A program made the position numbers and the translations under genes. Below, one piece after another: positions 21,201-26,943 of a DNA stretch of 36,557 bases. The DNA is taken from positions 1-36,557 of the forward strand of contig JAGVJN010000026.1 of assembly GCA_020051095.1 (NCBI GenBank). The letters are read 5' to 3'. The notes beneath the pieces are model-generated. The model was not told the origin of the DNA, made no database searches, and saw only the letters and a list, made by a program, of their open reading frames with translations. Position 1 is the first letter of the stretch. Each line of letters opens with the position of its first letter. Source of the DNA: Pseudomonadota bacterium. Its GTDB lineage: Bacteria; Pseudomonadota; Gammaproteobacteria; Legionellales; Legionellaceae.

Positions 21201-22219
21201 TAATTGAGCAAGCAGAATCGGCCGAGGAGTTAATTCAATTCGTTGAAAACGACGCGTTTGATGATAGCTTATTAATACCGATTCTTAATAAAGCAAAAGA
21301 CATTGATGCGATTAAACCTGTCATTGCTCATCTAAAAAAACACAACCAAGTTAATGCATCAAAGTTAATCCAAGCTTTCCAGTCAAAGCCACATAATAAA
21401 AATGACTTTTCACTATTAACAAGTTTCGGACTTGACGCGATAAGTAACGACGAGTATCAATACCTTATGCAGTATACGCCTGCTGAATTTTATACGGATT
21501 TGGTATTAATACCGCATTTTAAAAATTATTATGGAGAAAATACAGCGCGGGCAGATGCTATTCTTCAACACTTGATAAAAAATGCACCTTCTGTATCCAC
21601 GCTAGAATCCATCTTAACGATTACTGCCGATATCACGTTAACCAGTGAAACCTATCAGTCAATCGTTCTGCATCCCTTTACCAACCAGAGCGTATTAAAT
21701 CGGTTAGAGAAAAAGGACCCCAAACCACCCAAAGAAATCTCCACCCATATTGCTTGCTATCATCAGTATGAACTCCTAGTCAAAGAACTGAAGGCACTTC
21801 ACGAGATTGCAGAGGAGGAAGCGAACTCTGAAGAAATATCCGCTGAAGCAAAAAAAGCAGCTCAAGATTTGTATCAAGAAATAAATCAAGCAGCCACCGA
21901 TCTGGTTGATAAAAATAAGGGCTTAATCGATCAACAAAAGATCAAGATATTTAAAGACAGTTGTGAAAATGCCCTTGGCAATAAAACCCGAATCAATCAT
22001 TTGAAAGAGCACCCTCAGTTTTGGTACCGAATATCCCCAATCATTCGCAATATTTTGGGTGTTATTGCCGCCATATTGATCATTCCAGGTTTATTAGTCC
22101 AAGCAACCTCAAAACAAGGTTATCGCCATGTCTTCTTCTCCACCCCTGAAACCAAAGGGGGAGAAAAACTTAAAGCCATACAAGACAACATTAGTGAAAT
22201 AACTAAGCCAAGTGCTTAG
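9299..22219 (+). CDS. Giant 4306-residue DUF3638/DUF3645 SF2 ATPase-like protein
   Basis: One uninterrupted frame with GAGG seven bases before the ATG. The segment near residues 230-245 contains GQLSGTCAQRSIHQML (C238), resembling the nucleophile region of papain-fold proteases or deamidases; this is tentative. A Ser/Asp/Glu-rich linker lies near 1775-1790. The core, about residues 1960-2680, has helicase-like motifs in order: Walker A MGGGKST (G2003-S2007), DEVH (2142-2145), SGTP (2458-2461), DQAHTLGTDI (2613-2622) and QGDLRMR (2645-2651). The last two match the HTxGTD and MRMR signatures of DUF3645, which pairs with DUF3638 in large eukaryotic proteins. From about 3050 to 4100 the protein is a series of Leu-rich, HP-containing helical repeats. 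A charged coiled-coil precedes one membrane helix near 4245-4268, with a short polar tail. There is no signal peptide. It is likely a secreted, membrane-anchored effector; its activity is unknown. Confidence 0.85.
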   Translation: MAIEITESLFGHIYNDPFLTGTFRLEGQNFRNTVGLLNQFIEDEKSSSLKLPAEVQGLLEATTTLLDQENEIAKLAASKHDEKATQALAKQWFQLIQQTSAEKKDYLLLPGGWKAKPSGHGIIYQFHREDNGDIIFTINNSGAGIEYHAKRSEADKELYSATLKYRIPKENAANEKDFIPILQELIEANSIVHEKNTIDASFLYERVFGKLDFLDATILEPTPEEFKFYTGGQLSGTCAQRSIHQMLKARFSSVDDYRQFIFRFKAYALEQYMENMAKEGRLGETKYHPQIQKAIRHLLRLLNVTRTDSEEPLFSDNFREEKRLLFVKYLSSLRSHTKKEETPSAQAPNKPTETFDVDFSTGFIPNHANATSLPSPVLSDPLPKPLHAPNLLKTMRDLKTEGERMQKQDPAFVFEMLETFFLQLPLPDEKDDSLLAFYKDAGVLNDPHAFFSLMADLQKLYFDTAKNSLGPSVILPSMQTIKASNFAVCAHVCKHSKYLLGENFANLVRWLPSSLQLQNGRVAQLSNHHPALDQRLQQIRQLHSGDKYDSGKAFPEHYQNAMIRHYNQLLDEHSELKAELEEKFNLKHKNDYSNFIQKIRSSDSEALYYFSTYHTSDPDLKTNGRFHKIHDLWRKQATLEQAFSYGLPTLFGNYEYSRELSLSYDEMKNQLKLVSDIQNGSNHFFISSNLKKSIYPLPDGAVKSCFDYYINQNTSLTKVGIGLPKSAEVQLKRLPTQTSTASTIRPEDFEERELFHLRQDSESQILLTLEYFLKHPNKLSRSEMQVYCEANIFESGLLLQLLKSPEAANFWPLLDKWVEQGIEQSQKQGQFTPQSLFYVRLYQAIQVYAFESNPIAYKDSMDKLVKKLNFWINQPQHPQQLAELHFSRFLSLNALYKHQQTLMKEDLHNLLESYFILQTHPLPQTCHEADATYRLNRDLRALMYQLRAEPPMFDGEEFLSILGAHHLLPKPIKWSSKPIIGFPNIHLTDREGHVYQINVQQGIILRDYMALVSTPQAIVNHPIIRHLHMQDIRQCYQTADKSQFMLEKDNVKLRFTLKSGVYCVEQQFTSPEGKNTWYELLAVNKAQRAYLNLPPDKCLTSNLPKALKQRETFVWKNAEDANQLIITGENNQRQYYLNKPVDSGKWVIKRADNQAILWQKNKPVETLFSAIEAPNFMIISHDKGNVDCELPRLNLRFHKNADSEQFVWHWDGKDQYLDEKQNLAQRGLPGLTFSDQNFCVLPVTRFLSTGTREKEGEYYQFQPDLNNRIAKDVVEREPEKDQPSFIQPKIWQHQKSVQTMVIKMKEGEPYPENPVQALYLSYLYLGNHQEEKALKMLEACDKRLGGLEGSYEELQLLHWICEALPYKPEDDEMAKKAEISTPPVVACQLKALQLWAKLSENKRKITFPKMVTSPSTPDEYYHQQTVLTLQAFHNSGLNTKLYDLYTRYQLMRRDMKVNFLLSEAESRYLLNFYHDQIPDSPDKGPKAIGALGYDWLRLNIVNLKRELDRLDQKSKQGELSPFEKKRQVDIQAWIKHHEGAYRNSSKLNKAYIDLSINDHKGLSSCPTASSSFLKVFPANQSSRQLDKLEKEMAEAMSALNPKIAASTFENNFGYFLAIALKKDKQTEELKRFCMSYLRASRHSAIDKQPNNIPYLCNVLYRVICEKESVFWFTQEDITSLDEFSNQVKNYPASPIHVYQLEDKTDELLISAEAIQHSIPESKPADPPSVEEDQQLTINLIELFPSHVCTSVMSSAKEWQNLEKKFYHIQKEDYSSGSESDSDSELEQEQQAGELKYTLLTKLQAHARKLFPNQKAIIELNSQAKIRLNFFQKEQKELEESLLELANAGPAAKTAKVMWDIDVDAQKRIPLTINQLLSLYFQADKVLYRQETGLSDDKINQLHGKIAEFLKRGLFIQQLFRTSEVADKLVNQDYKTLSDAQLFKLGQVVFATNWGDVVKEPAISVFQYHENILLRPHQNIGIEKLLKHDKQGRFKEIIAKVVMGGGKSTVFSPVLAYLKANGENLVLLEVPKALLRTNYTDLKATSNRLFGQTAELFEFSRDSDCSPKALEAMFRLFSDVMVNKKYLVTTGDSIQSLELKFLEILEAKPKTTDYKAFNEWEEQAFWMEQLVLFLRNRGDGIIDEVHQGLLLKNRLNYTIGASKAVPKFVSHEVVALYQFFPQVKLKGIMGIDDPNLTMASLLLPFKPLKTEAQYKQACSQLVDALLKQEQSPLLAVLKRGGGTLNPIEIKQLKAYFNDESDAIPPFLLKLPEDLQDIVVLYKEEANHLLPFTLKRNTNEHYGPSKNPEKSSAQQAVAIPYRANNAPNEHSNFGNEIESINYTIQSMLINGVSEALLKQYLQFLLHQAKVDADEHKKDSVDDTVSGFLFKSMTKGQLLSNLDLDNAEQISQLFKTMAKNESFIYEVLKTQVLPTIRMNTRILSSNALNHVDILHSVQGYSGTPYNASTYHHRLKYERSLAVGTDGYIIECLKKKKTPVKTLDFSIPETLVDNVLGRYSAADQLRAVIDISAAFKGIANESVAKQLAQYIEGQPDKFNQPDKIKYVLYFNEHDQLSAMTVDNEGKPPKIVMLGSTNPKIIADKLGCSPDACFTYYDQAHTLGTDIRQSEKAKAAVLCDQDTGISAFLQGDLRMRDVLDGQQTLDIFVPNEMAEMKDDLAKLCLHMQEQEQAQLRKDNYIAAQYKMANFIRNDLLMRIISHPGSPEEKADLFQQFRKQFIDEQKERLFYRFGGVAKMDDTRKLLETEKKVLMHNWEKMLKKAKLEASSTEQEKISKKMDKVIEQTCQPNVCDEKQLSPDKEEAMEVELFTQVEKEDQRLTEQFDPSHEPSKYAGWYSPLSGGLEYKNLNQIVASASPAYAPKFSYKILASKNFYRIYQGQSNYLTQTMFPVHGIYFYENKGKLHSILLSPEELTDVKQHIAKNSSEKHWVSTTSETVLAGTMPEGIKKNAKYQSMLEQIRFFAGDFDELVSRKSPILWLSEDTGKKLDFFDTYLAPARESNPTHTQQLRLGMMTLGKMMKYVAENPTRNYTDFDWKSHFPTAEDSEVEDMKQVVKAFYDLAGSWWNNQLTAEELVKKYNLSPMALGYLSQYQNSLKDDHFIFNLKALIATLTYRSAISDFKGADNKLLHSIIDMAFTESEPNAKIFIEELQGELLPASEMGNLASLLGLKPDAWISPNPLEILPLVLASCQFLDDSHFQKLITHIPSHPKVSYRLLSQYRNLKNVDNLLSLIKAIAKLPPTEINEIFDPKDKHRSLPEVLDSIFLRELLPDKIDLVVKTISDHFDINYQRRLFNYLLLTPAISIAGKIFKHSNDNDILFEATKSKMFAYVDYNDIRTKILDEKTDPRLIEQISLFDFSKSDKRFVEDMLNYPHITQSIYQNIMKHGSDKDQLLYGLQDAFVKWMSAQSINEMLKENSATTHPDVQSRIVTLAKEHLNLRAVITTLVASAPSDILKQLYGNEEFIPLTEEHALSNRLPATFDSEAIALLLSKTQNLTLVTTLIQSPDFVKIDKVNLMLACAIPKLGNEEILKIIQHPLLDEDVLGTLCKHHSLSKDNLHYLGKQESVLSKISKESSFQVLIEQNNLLSNTATELFKHMHHRFDKATMNFIKRFQSDTPVLLSCLTLDGADLTLKRLLSNPENPTPIMAALENLLTSSHNLSSDLIDKLAELPYLTNPCRDAILKHQNTSEMAIDRLINPINDTEELGKIVTNLAYYGNHDNLINALLKNTALSSDQIYQIMKLVAITGSQIITIAGSKHCDESMLLNLANHANTPESCATICKHPHFNETVLLALLKKQAFDSSKLHAIIATEGIDDHLRHLASNEEYRDTIFKALATLLSDPKLEAKYIHQIARFPNLDQSCKQIIVWHPNTTDESLSLLCKQETDAQKLYGMVTIIGFARDKKKVTDLLLDNDHLNSKMLAELIKTTRLDASQRAKICSLPICNTDALPFLIEQAESAEELIQFVENDAFDDSLLIPILNKAKDIDAIKPVIAHLKKHNQVNASKLIQAFQSKPHNKNDFSLLTSFGLDAISNDEYQYLMQYTPAEFYTDLVLIPHFKNYYGENTARADAILQHLIKNAPSVSTLESILTITADITLTSETYQSIVLHPFTNQSVLNRLEKKDPKPPKEISTHIACYHQYELLVKELKALHEIAEEEANSEEISAEAKKAAQDLYQEINQAATDLVDKNKGLIDQQKIKIFKDSCENALGNKTRINHLKEHPQFWYRISPIIRNILGVIAAILIIPGLLVQATSKQGYRHVFFSTPETKGGEKLKAIQDNISEITKPSA

Positions 22220-22426
22220 ATGGGAATATGGGGATAGAAACTTGCAAAGAAATTGTAAAACTAGATACCAATTTCATTACAACTTTGCCCTGAGTAATAC
22301 TGATATTCTTTTGATCAAGAAACAGAAATTTAAATGCGGGAGTTTAGACATACTAACTGTCCGAATCAAAATTTTCTTTTAACGAAGAGATTAGGTTTTT
22401 GCATAGGTTCTCTAAAATTATCAACC

Positions 22427-23506
22427 CTAGTACTTAATAAACCACTTATCCATGATTTCCCGGCTAGACCCATGTAACGAACACCATCTCTCAATGATTC
22501 CCTCGTCCACCACATTAGGCGGTGCATGGACACCGGGTGAAAGTGATTTTTGCATTAATTGTAAGGCGACCACATTATGAATATAAAACTCGGGGTCAAT
22601 ATAAGGCATAGGCGTTGGATCAGCTAAGACGAAATTGATGGGTAGTTTGTTATTTAATACATCGGAAGCGGCAAATAACGGTCCATACTCATCGTAAACG
22701 CCAACATTTGCCAAGATTTTATCCTTAAACCACGTTCTGGGGTATTGGAGCAAGGCATGCTTTACACCCGTTGCAGTAATTACGATATCGCTCACAGCAC
22801 TCAAGCGAGCCAGCTGATTTAAGTCGTTTGCATCGATAGCTGATAATCCAAGCATTTCTGCTTGTAAGCATTGATTAGGATCTCGATCCACCACGGTGAT
22901 AGGTATCTGGTTAGAATCGCATAAATAGGAAATCCCCCGACCCATTTTGCCAAAGCCAAAAACCATCCAACTTTTGCGCGCATAATCGTGAATTCCTAAT
23001 TTTGTCATCGCTAAGCCAACCCCTTTGGCACAACCAAACACGGTCTCTAATTGTTTGGTTAACGTTCTATCGATGCTAATGACTGCAACAGGCAATGATG
23101 ACAAACTGCGATAGTATTCATCCCCTGATCCAGTTAATTCGATCACACCCATTTTGGGTGCCCCTAAGGCTTGATACAGTTGACCACCGCAATCAAAGAA
23201 AATATCAAATGGTTCGTTTTTCAGTGTGGTTAGATCCGTCACATAACGTATCCCCGCCTGATTGAGTGCGTCCACCGCTTCGGCTTGCGCTAGTACAAAA
23301 GAATCCGGGTTGGTAACCGTGACATCGGCGCCTGCTGCATGCAAACAGGCAATTTTTAATAGCGTATTCGTCACAACCGGCACATGGTGCAACACTTTTA
23401 GTCCCTCAAGGGGCCGAGTGCGTGACCAATCTTGAAGCATGGCATGCATGAAGGGTGCCTCGGTAATTGGATAACGCTGAAAGAAAGTCAAAAGAGAAGG
23501 ATGCAT
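22427..23506 (-). CDS. Adenosylhomocysteinase-like NAD-binding protein
   Basis: This 359-residue protein follows the S-adenosylhomocysteine hydrolase layout: an N-terminal substrate-domain-like part, then a Rossmann NAD-binding part with GFGKMGRG (184-191) and acidic residue D207/D209 after the next strand (TVVDRDP). TVTNPDSFVLAQAEAVDAL resembles the cofactor/substrate hinge region, and NVGVYDEYG near 275 resembles the NxGHxxxE region with the histidine replaced. It is markedly shorter than AhcY (430-470 residues). The usual HxxxQT and DNxxGTGQS motifs are not visible, so it may not hydrolyse SAH. It is the last of three co-directional genes, 50 bases after the small exported protein. It could be a diverged paralogue with another nucleoside or amino acid substrate. 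Confidence 0.7.
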   Translation of the reverse strand: MHPSLLTFFQRYPITEAPFMHAMLQDWSRTRPLEGLKVLHHVPVVTNTLLKIACLHAAGADVTVTNPDSFVLAQAEAVDALNQAGIRYVTDLTTLKNEPFDIFFDCGGQLYQALGAPKMGVIELTGSGDEYYRSLSSLPVAVISIDRTLTKQLETVFGCAKGVGLAMTKLGIHDYARKSWMVFGFGKMGRGISYLCDSNQIPITVVDRDPNQCLQAEMLGLSAIDANDLNQLARLSAVSDIVITATGVKHALLQYPRTWFKDKILANVGVYDEYGPLFAASDVLNNKLPINFVLADPTPMPYIDPEFYIHNVVALQLMQKSLSPGVHAPPNVVDEGIIERWCSLHGSSREIMDKWFIKY

Positions 23507-23556
23507 TTGAATTCCAATTTGAAAAAGAGGAAATATACCAAAGTTATTTCAAAAAG

Positions 23557-23934
23557 CTATTTTTTAGTGTCATCAATAATTTTAATTTTAAATCGCTGGA
23601 TAGCAGTCTTTTGCGAAGAATGATGGCGCGTGTCAATCAGCGCAATTTCAGAGTGGGACGGATAAGAAGGATTGCTATTTAACTTAAAATAAAAGGTTTT
23701 GACATGGCGTGGATTGGACAGCCTTGAACGAGGCTGCCCGAACGGTTTATCCATCTTTTTAAATAAGCTAGCATCCATTTTTTTGATTACCCACGACGAT
23801 GATTTGCTCCCATTCATTGTCACAGGTATGGAAAAATAAGGATGGCTAGTATACACGGTTATGACATTTTCTGATGCTATCTGAGCGTTGCTTACAAGTG
23901 GGGCCAACAATAATAGGTATCTAATTATTCTCAT
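23557..23934 (-). CDS. Small exported protein of unknown function
   Basis: This is a 125-residue protein I do not recognise. The N-terminus is a plausible Sec signal peptide: basic MRIIR, a hydrophobic LLLLAPLV core, and a likely cleavage site after SNA near residue 17. The remainder is basic and beta-rich in appearance (VITVYTSHPYFSIPVTM, KTFYFKLNSN) and ends in a Lys/Asp-rich tail. It has no cysteines and no lipobox. It lies 42 bases downstream of the secreted metallopeptidase gene and 50 bases upstream of the SAHH-like gene on the same strand, so co-transcription is likely. A periplasmic or secreted location is inferred. Confidence 0.6.
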   Translation of the reverse strand: MRIIRYLLLLAPLVSNAQIASENVITVYTSHPYFSIPVTMNGSKSSSWVIKKMDASLFKKMDKPFGQPRSRLSNPRHVKTFYFKLNSNPSYPSHSEIALIDTRHHSSQKTAIQRFKIKIIDDTKK

Positions 23935-23976
23935 AATTTAACTCAAAAAATAACAACCAAGCCCCACTTTAGAGTA

Positions 23977-26028
23977 TTACTCAGTACTCAAATCAATGCT
24001 ATAAACAAAGCTTGATTTTGGTTGGCGTAACCATCGTTCAGCAATCGTTTTCATCAATGCCTCTCTGTCCCCGCCTTGATCGACATATTCTTGTTTTAAT
24101 ATAGTCGCTCGCTGCTTGTCACCACGCGCTTTGATGCCAGCGACTTCTTTGATAAGACTATGAATCGCTTTGGGTAATTTTTCTTGGTCGAAGGTAAAAC
24201 AACCCACATCCTTGCCATTAGCGGCGAGCACATTTTTATGCCAACTGATGGCTTGTCTGTCCATGAGAAACCCAAGTTGAACAGCCGACAATTGGCTATA
24301 GGCCTTGGATTCACCGTGGCTGCCATACATCCCTTGCGCGATATGGCCAAATGACCATAAAAGATCCGCATTATGTGCCTTTTTCGCATAATCTCTATCA
24401 ATGACCCCTTTTTCAACCAACCAATCGGTAAAATATAGGGCAGCGCTTTGCGCTTTCAATTCTTCAAGCATGCTCGCCATGGGACCGCCAAATATTTCGC
24501 TGGCTGTTTTGCCATCCACTTGGTATTCATGGGCAGGACCGAGATTATGTGCCGCTTCATGCAACACCACGCTCATCGTCTTAGGGCCACTATCGTCGGT
24601 ATAATCAACCATGCTGATTGGACAAAGCAACGATTGGGATTGGGTTAAATGATTGTGCATGCTATCGGGATCAGTGTATAAATTTGTCATGGCAATGGTT
24701 CGGCCCCGACCCTCATTGGCAACTGGCCCCCAGTTAGGAAGACTTTGACCAATGGTAGCACCATGGGCTGAGCGTGAATTCCCTGCATTTAAAACAATAT
24801 CGACAAAATCAGGCAAATGAAATGACACCGGCCTCGCTTGATAAGGCGCACCAGCCAGTTCAGCTAGGGTATTTTCCATATCAGTCTTAAGCGGTTCTAA
24901 CTTTTCTTGCCAAATTTTGGAGTCTTCGTTGATGGTGGCAAAGCTCACATGAAACCCTGCTTTACGACTGCAAGGATCGTAATACACTTCATCGGGGCCA
25001 ATGCGTAAATACCATTTGGAATTTGTGGCATTCATCTTCGACCATGCTTCATCCGCTGGCAACCAATTATTATCCAAAAAGGATTGTGCTGCAGCATTTA
25101 GATAGTTCTTTAAAGCGGCTTCGTTGTCATCGGATATTGCCGCTGCTGCCTGGGCAAGTTCTTGGCTAATTTGGCTCATCTCTTGTTGATAAACAAGGTG
25201 GTAAGGGACAGCAGCTAACTGACCATTTTGCTCAACCACCGCCGTGAACGGGTCTAAGAGTTCGCTGCCATTATTTTTTTGCGCGAGTTTATCACAAAAA
25301 TCAGCATCGGCTTGAATCGACAAGGGATATAATCCGGAAGTTTTGACAGGACTATCTGAGAACGCATTACACAAGGGATCCTCACTCACACCTGGGGCTT
25401 CACACCAAGGACCTTGATTGCGATAAAAGAGCATTTTGCTAGAAGCATCTTGGTGGGTGATTGAGTCGAGAAATGAAGAAGACCCATTTTGTTTGGCATA
25501 AATCGATTCAATAAGATTGGCAGCGGCAATAATATGAGCCACCATCGCTTGTTCGCTTGGATTAAGTGTCGAAAAATTACTGTACACCAAGGTCTGTAAT
25601 CCCATTGCCAATTCTTTTCTTACGATTGCTCGACGATGCTTTTCTTGGTTGTCTGCCTCATCATCGGCATGGCCATGTTGATAGACTGAAACAATTTGAT
25701 CATAGGCCTGATAAAACTTTTCCGTAAAAGCACCCTTGTCAATCCATTGAGAGGCCTTATCATGGCTAACTCCCCAGAGAAAATGGACATTGTCAGGTGT
25801 TAATTCTTCCTGCCCCTCTTTTGACAGTTGCCAAAAAATGGGTAAATCTAACTCGGCAGCAATTCGATTAAACGAAAGGTGATCAATCGCTTGATTTGCT
25901 GCAAGTGACGTACTTTGTTGCAATGGGTTTGCTAAATGGGCAGTTGGGCTGACAACATTTGAATAAAGCCCTTGCGATAAAATAACGCATAGACTAAGGG
26001 TTGAGATTTTGGGAAAAAAATCAGACAT
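23977..26028 (-). CDS. Secreted M49-like (dipeptidyl peptidase III-related) zinc metallopeptidase
   Basis: This 683-residue protein has a hydrophobic N-terminal stretch (about residues 8-25) that looks like a signal peptide. The zinc-binding motif is HEAAH (H490, E491, H494), followed about 28 residues later by EE at 522-523, the likely third ligand, in LEELKAQSAALYF. The HExxH-GP...EE(x)A layout matches bacterial proteins related to peptidase family M49 rather than thermolysin, where the third ligand comes sooner. The strand motif GRTIAMTN upstream supports this family. A strong AAGGAG lies seven bases before the ATG. It is the first gene of a three-gene minus strand group and divergent from ung. 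It is likely to cleave short peptides in the periplasm or outside the cell. Assignment to M49 proper is less certain than the metallopeptidase call. Confidence 0.72.
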   Translation of the reverse strand: MSDFFPKISTLSLCVILSQGLYSNVVSPTAHLANPLQQSTSLAANQAIDHLSFNRIAAELDLPIFWQLSKEGQEELTPDNVHFLWGVSHDKASQWIDKGAFTEKFYQAYDQIVSVYQHGHADDEADNQEKHRRAIVRKELAMGLQTLVYSNFSTLNPSEQAMVAHIIAAANLIESIYAKQNGSSSFLDSITHQDASSKMLFYRNQGPWCEAPGVSEDPLCNAFSDSPVKTSGLYPLSIQADADFCDKLAQKNNGSELLDPFTAVVEQNGQLAAVPYHLVYQQEMSQISQELAQAAAAISDDNEAALKNYLNAAAQSFLDNNWLPADEAWSKMNATNSKWYLRIGPDEVYYDPCSRKAGFHVSFATINEDSKIWQEKLEPLKTDMENTLAELAGAPYQARPVSFHLPDFVDIVLNAGNSRSAHGATIGQSLPNWGPVANEGRGRTIAMTNLYTDPDSMHNHLTQSQSLLCPISMVDYTDDSGPKTMSVVLHEAAHNLGPAHEYQVDGKTASEIFGGPMASMLEELKAQSAALYFTDWLVEKGVIDRDYAKKAHNADLLWSFGHIAQGMYGSHGESKAYSQLSAVQLGFLMDRQAISWHKNVLAANGKDVGCFTFDQEKLPKAIHSLIKEVAGIKARGDKQRATILKQEYVDQGGDREALMKTIAERWLRQPKSSFVYSIDLSTE

Positions 26029-26209
26029 TATTACTCCTTGAGAACAATTCTATCAAATCAATTAGATATGCTATAGCCATCCTAATACAATCCACTGATG
26101 CTGTAAATGTTCATAATCATTCTAGTCCAAAGGGTTGCATTTCTTTTTAAATCGATTAAATTGAACATCCAACAGTTAAGATGCGGATTTACGAAATAAG
26201 AAGAACATA

Positions 26210-26917
26210 ATGACAACAGCAGACGCCGCCGAAATTAAACTAGAGAGCAGTTGGAAGCAACAATTAGGGGATGAATTTAGCAAACCCTATATGCAATCCT
26301 TAAAACAATTTTTGCTGCAAGAAAAGCAAGCAAAGAAAATTATCTACCCGAAAGGTAATGAAATTTTTAATGCGTTTGAGTTGACACCGTTTGATGAGGT
26401 TAAAGTGGTCATACTTGGTCAAGACCCTTATCATGGCCCAAATCAGGCGCACGGGTTGTGTTTTTCTGTTAAACCAGGCGTGGCTATCCCACCGTCTTTA
26501 TTGAATATTTATAAAGAACTAAACCAAGATTTAGGGGTAAAACCCGTCAAACACGGATATTTAGCGTCTTGGGCAAGCCAAGGGGTATTGTTACTTAATA
26601 GCGTCTTAACCGTTGAAAATGGTCAAGCGGCGTCGCATCAAGGCAAAGGATGGGAGCAGTTTACCGATCAAGTCATTGCGAAATTAAATGACCGAGAAAA
26701 ACCGGTGATTTTTGTACTCTGGGGAAGCTATGCCCAACGCAAAGGTCAGATTATTAATCAAACGCGGCATGTCGTCTTGCAATCCCCCCATCCTTCCCCA
26801 CTCTCAGCCTCTCGCGGATTTTTTGGCAATAAACATTTTTCCACCATCAACAAACTACTTGTTTCACAAGGGTCTGAGCCGATTCAATGGCAATTACCAG
26901 AAACAGTTGATTGCTAG
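26210..26917 (+). CDS. ung: Uracil-DNA glycosylase, family 1
   Basis: This 235-residue protein matches Ung in length and motifs. The water-activating loop [14 protein letters not shown] contains the catalytic D72 and Y74, the Ser/Pro-rich loop is at [11 protein letters not shown], the uracil-binding asparagine is in LLLNSVLTV, and [13 protein letters not shown] carries H194 and the DNA-intercalating leucine. It removes uracil from DNA to start base excision repair in the cytoplasm. It is divergent from the metallopeptidase gene. The 180-base gap holds a weak TTGCAT...TAAATT promoter (26135-26162) for ung. The convergent RhoGAP gene ends 26 bases downstream, with no obvious terminator between them. 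Confidence 0.97.
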   Translation: MTTADAAEIKLESSWKQQLGDEFSKPYMQSLKQFLLQEKQAKKIIYPKGNEIFNAFELTPFDEVKVVILGQDPYHGPNQAHGLCFSVKPGVAIPPSLLNIYKELNQDLGVKPVKHGYLASWASQGVLLLNSVLTVENGQAASHQGKGWEQFTDQVIAKLNDREKPVIFVLWGSYAQRKGQIINQTRHVVLQSPHPSPLSASRGFFGNKHFSTINKLLVSQGSEPIQWQLPETVDC

Positions 26918-26943
26918 AAAAGAGCGCTCATTAAGCCGAAATA

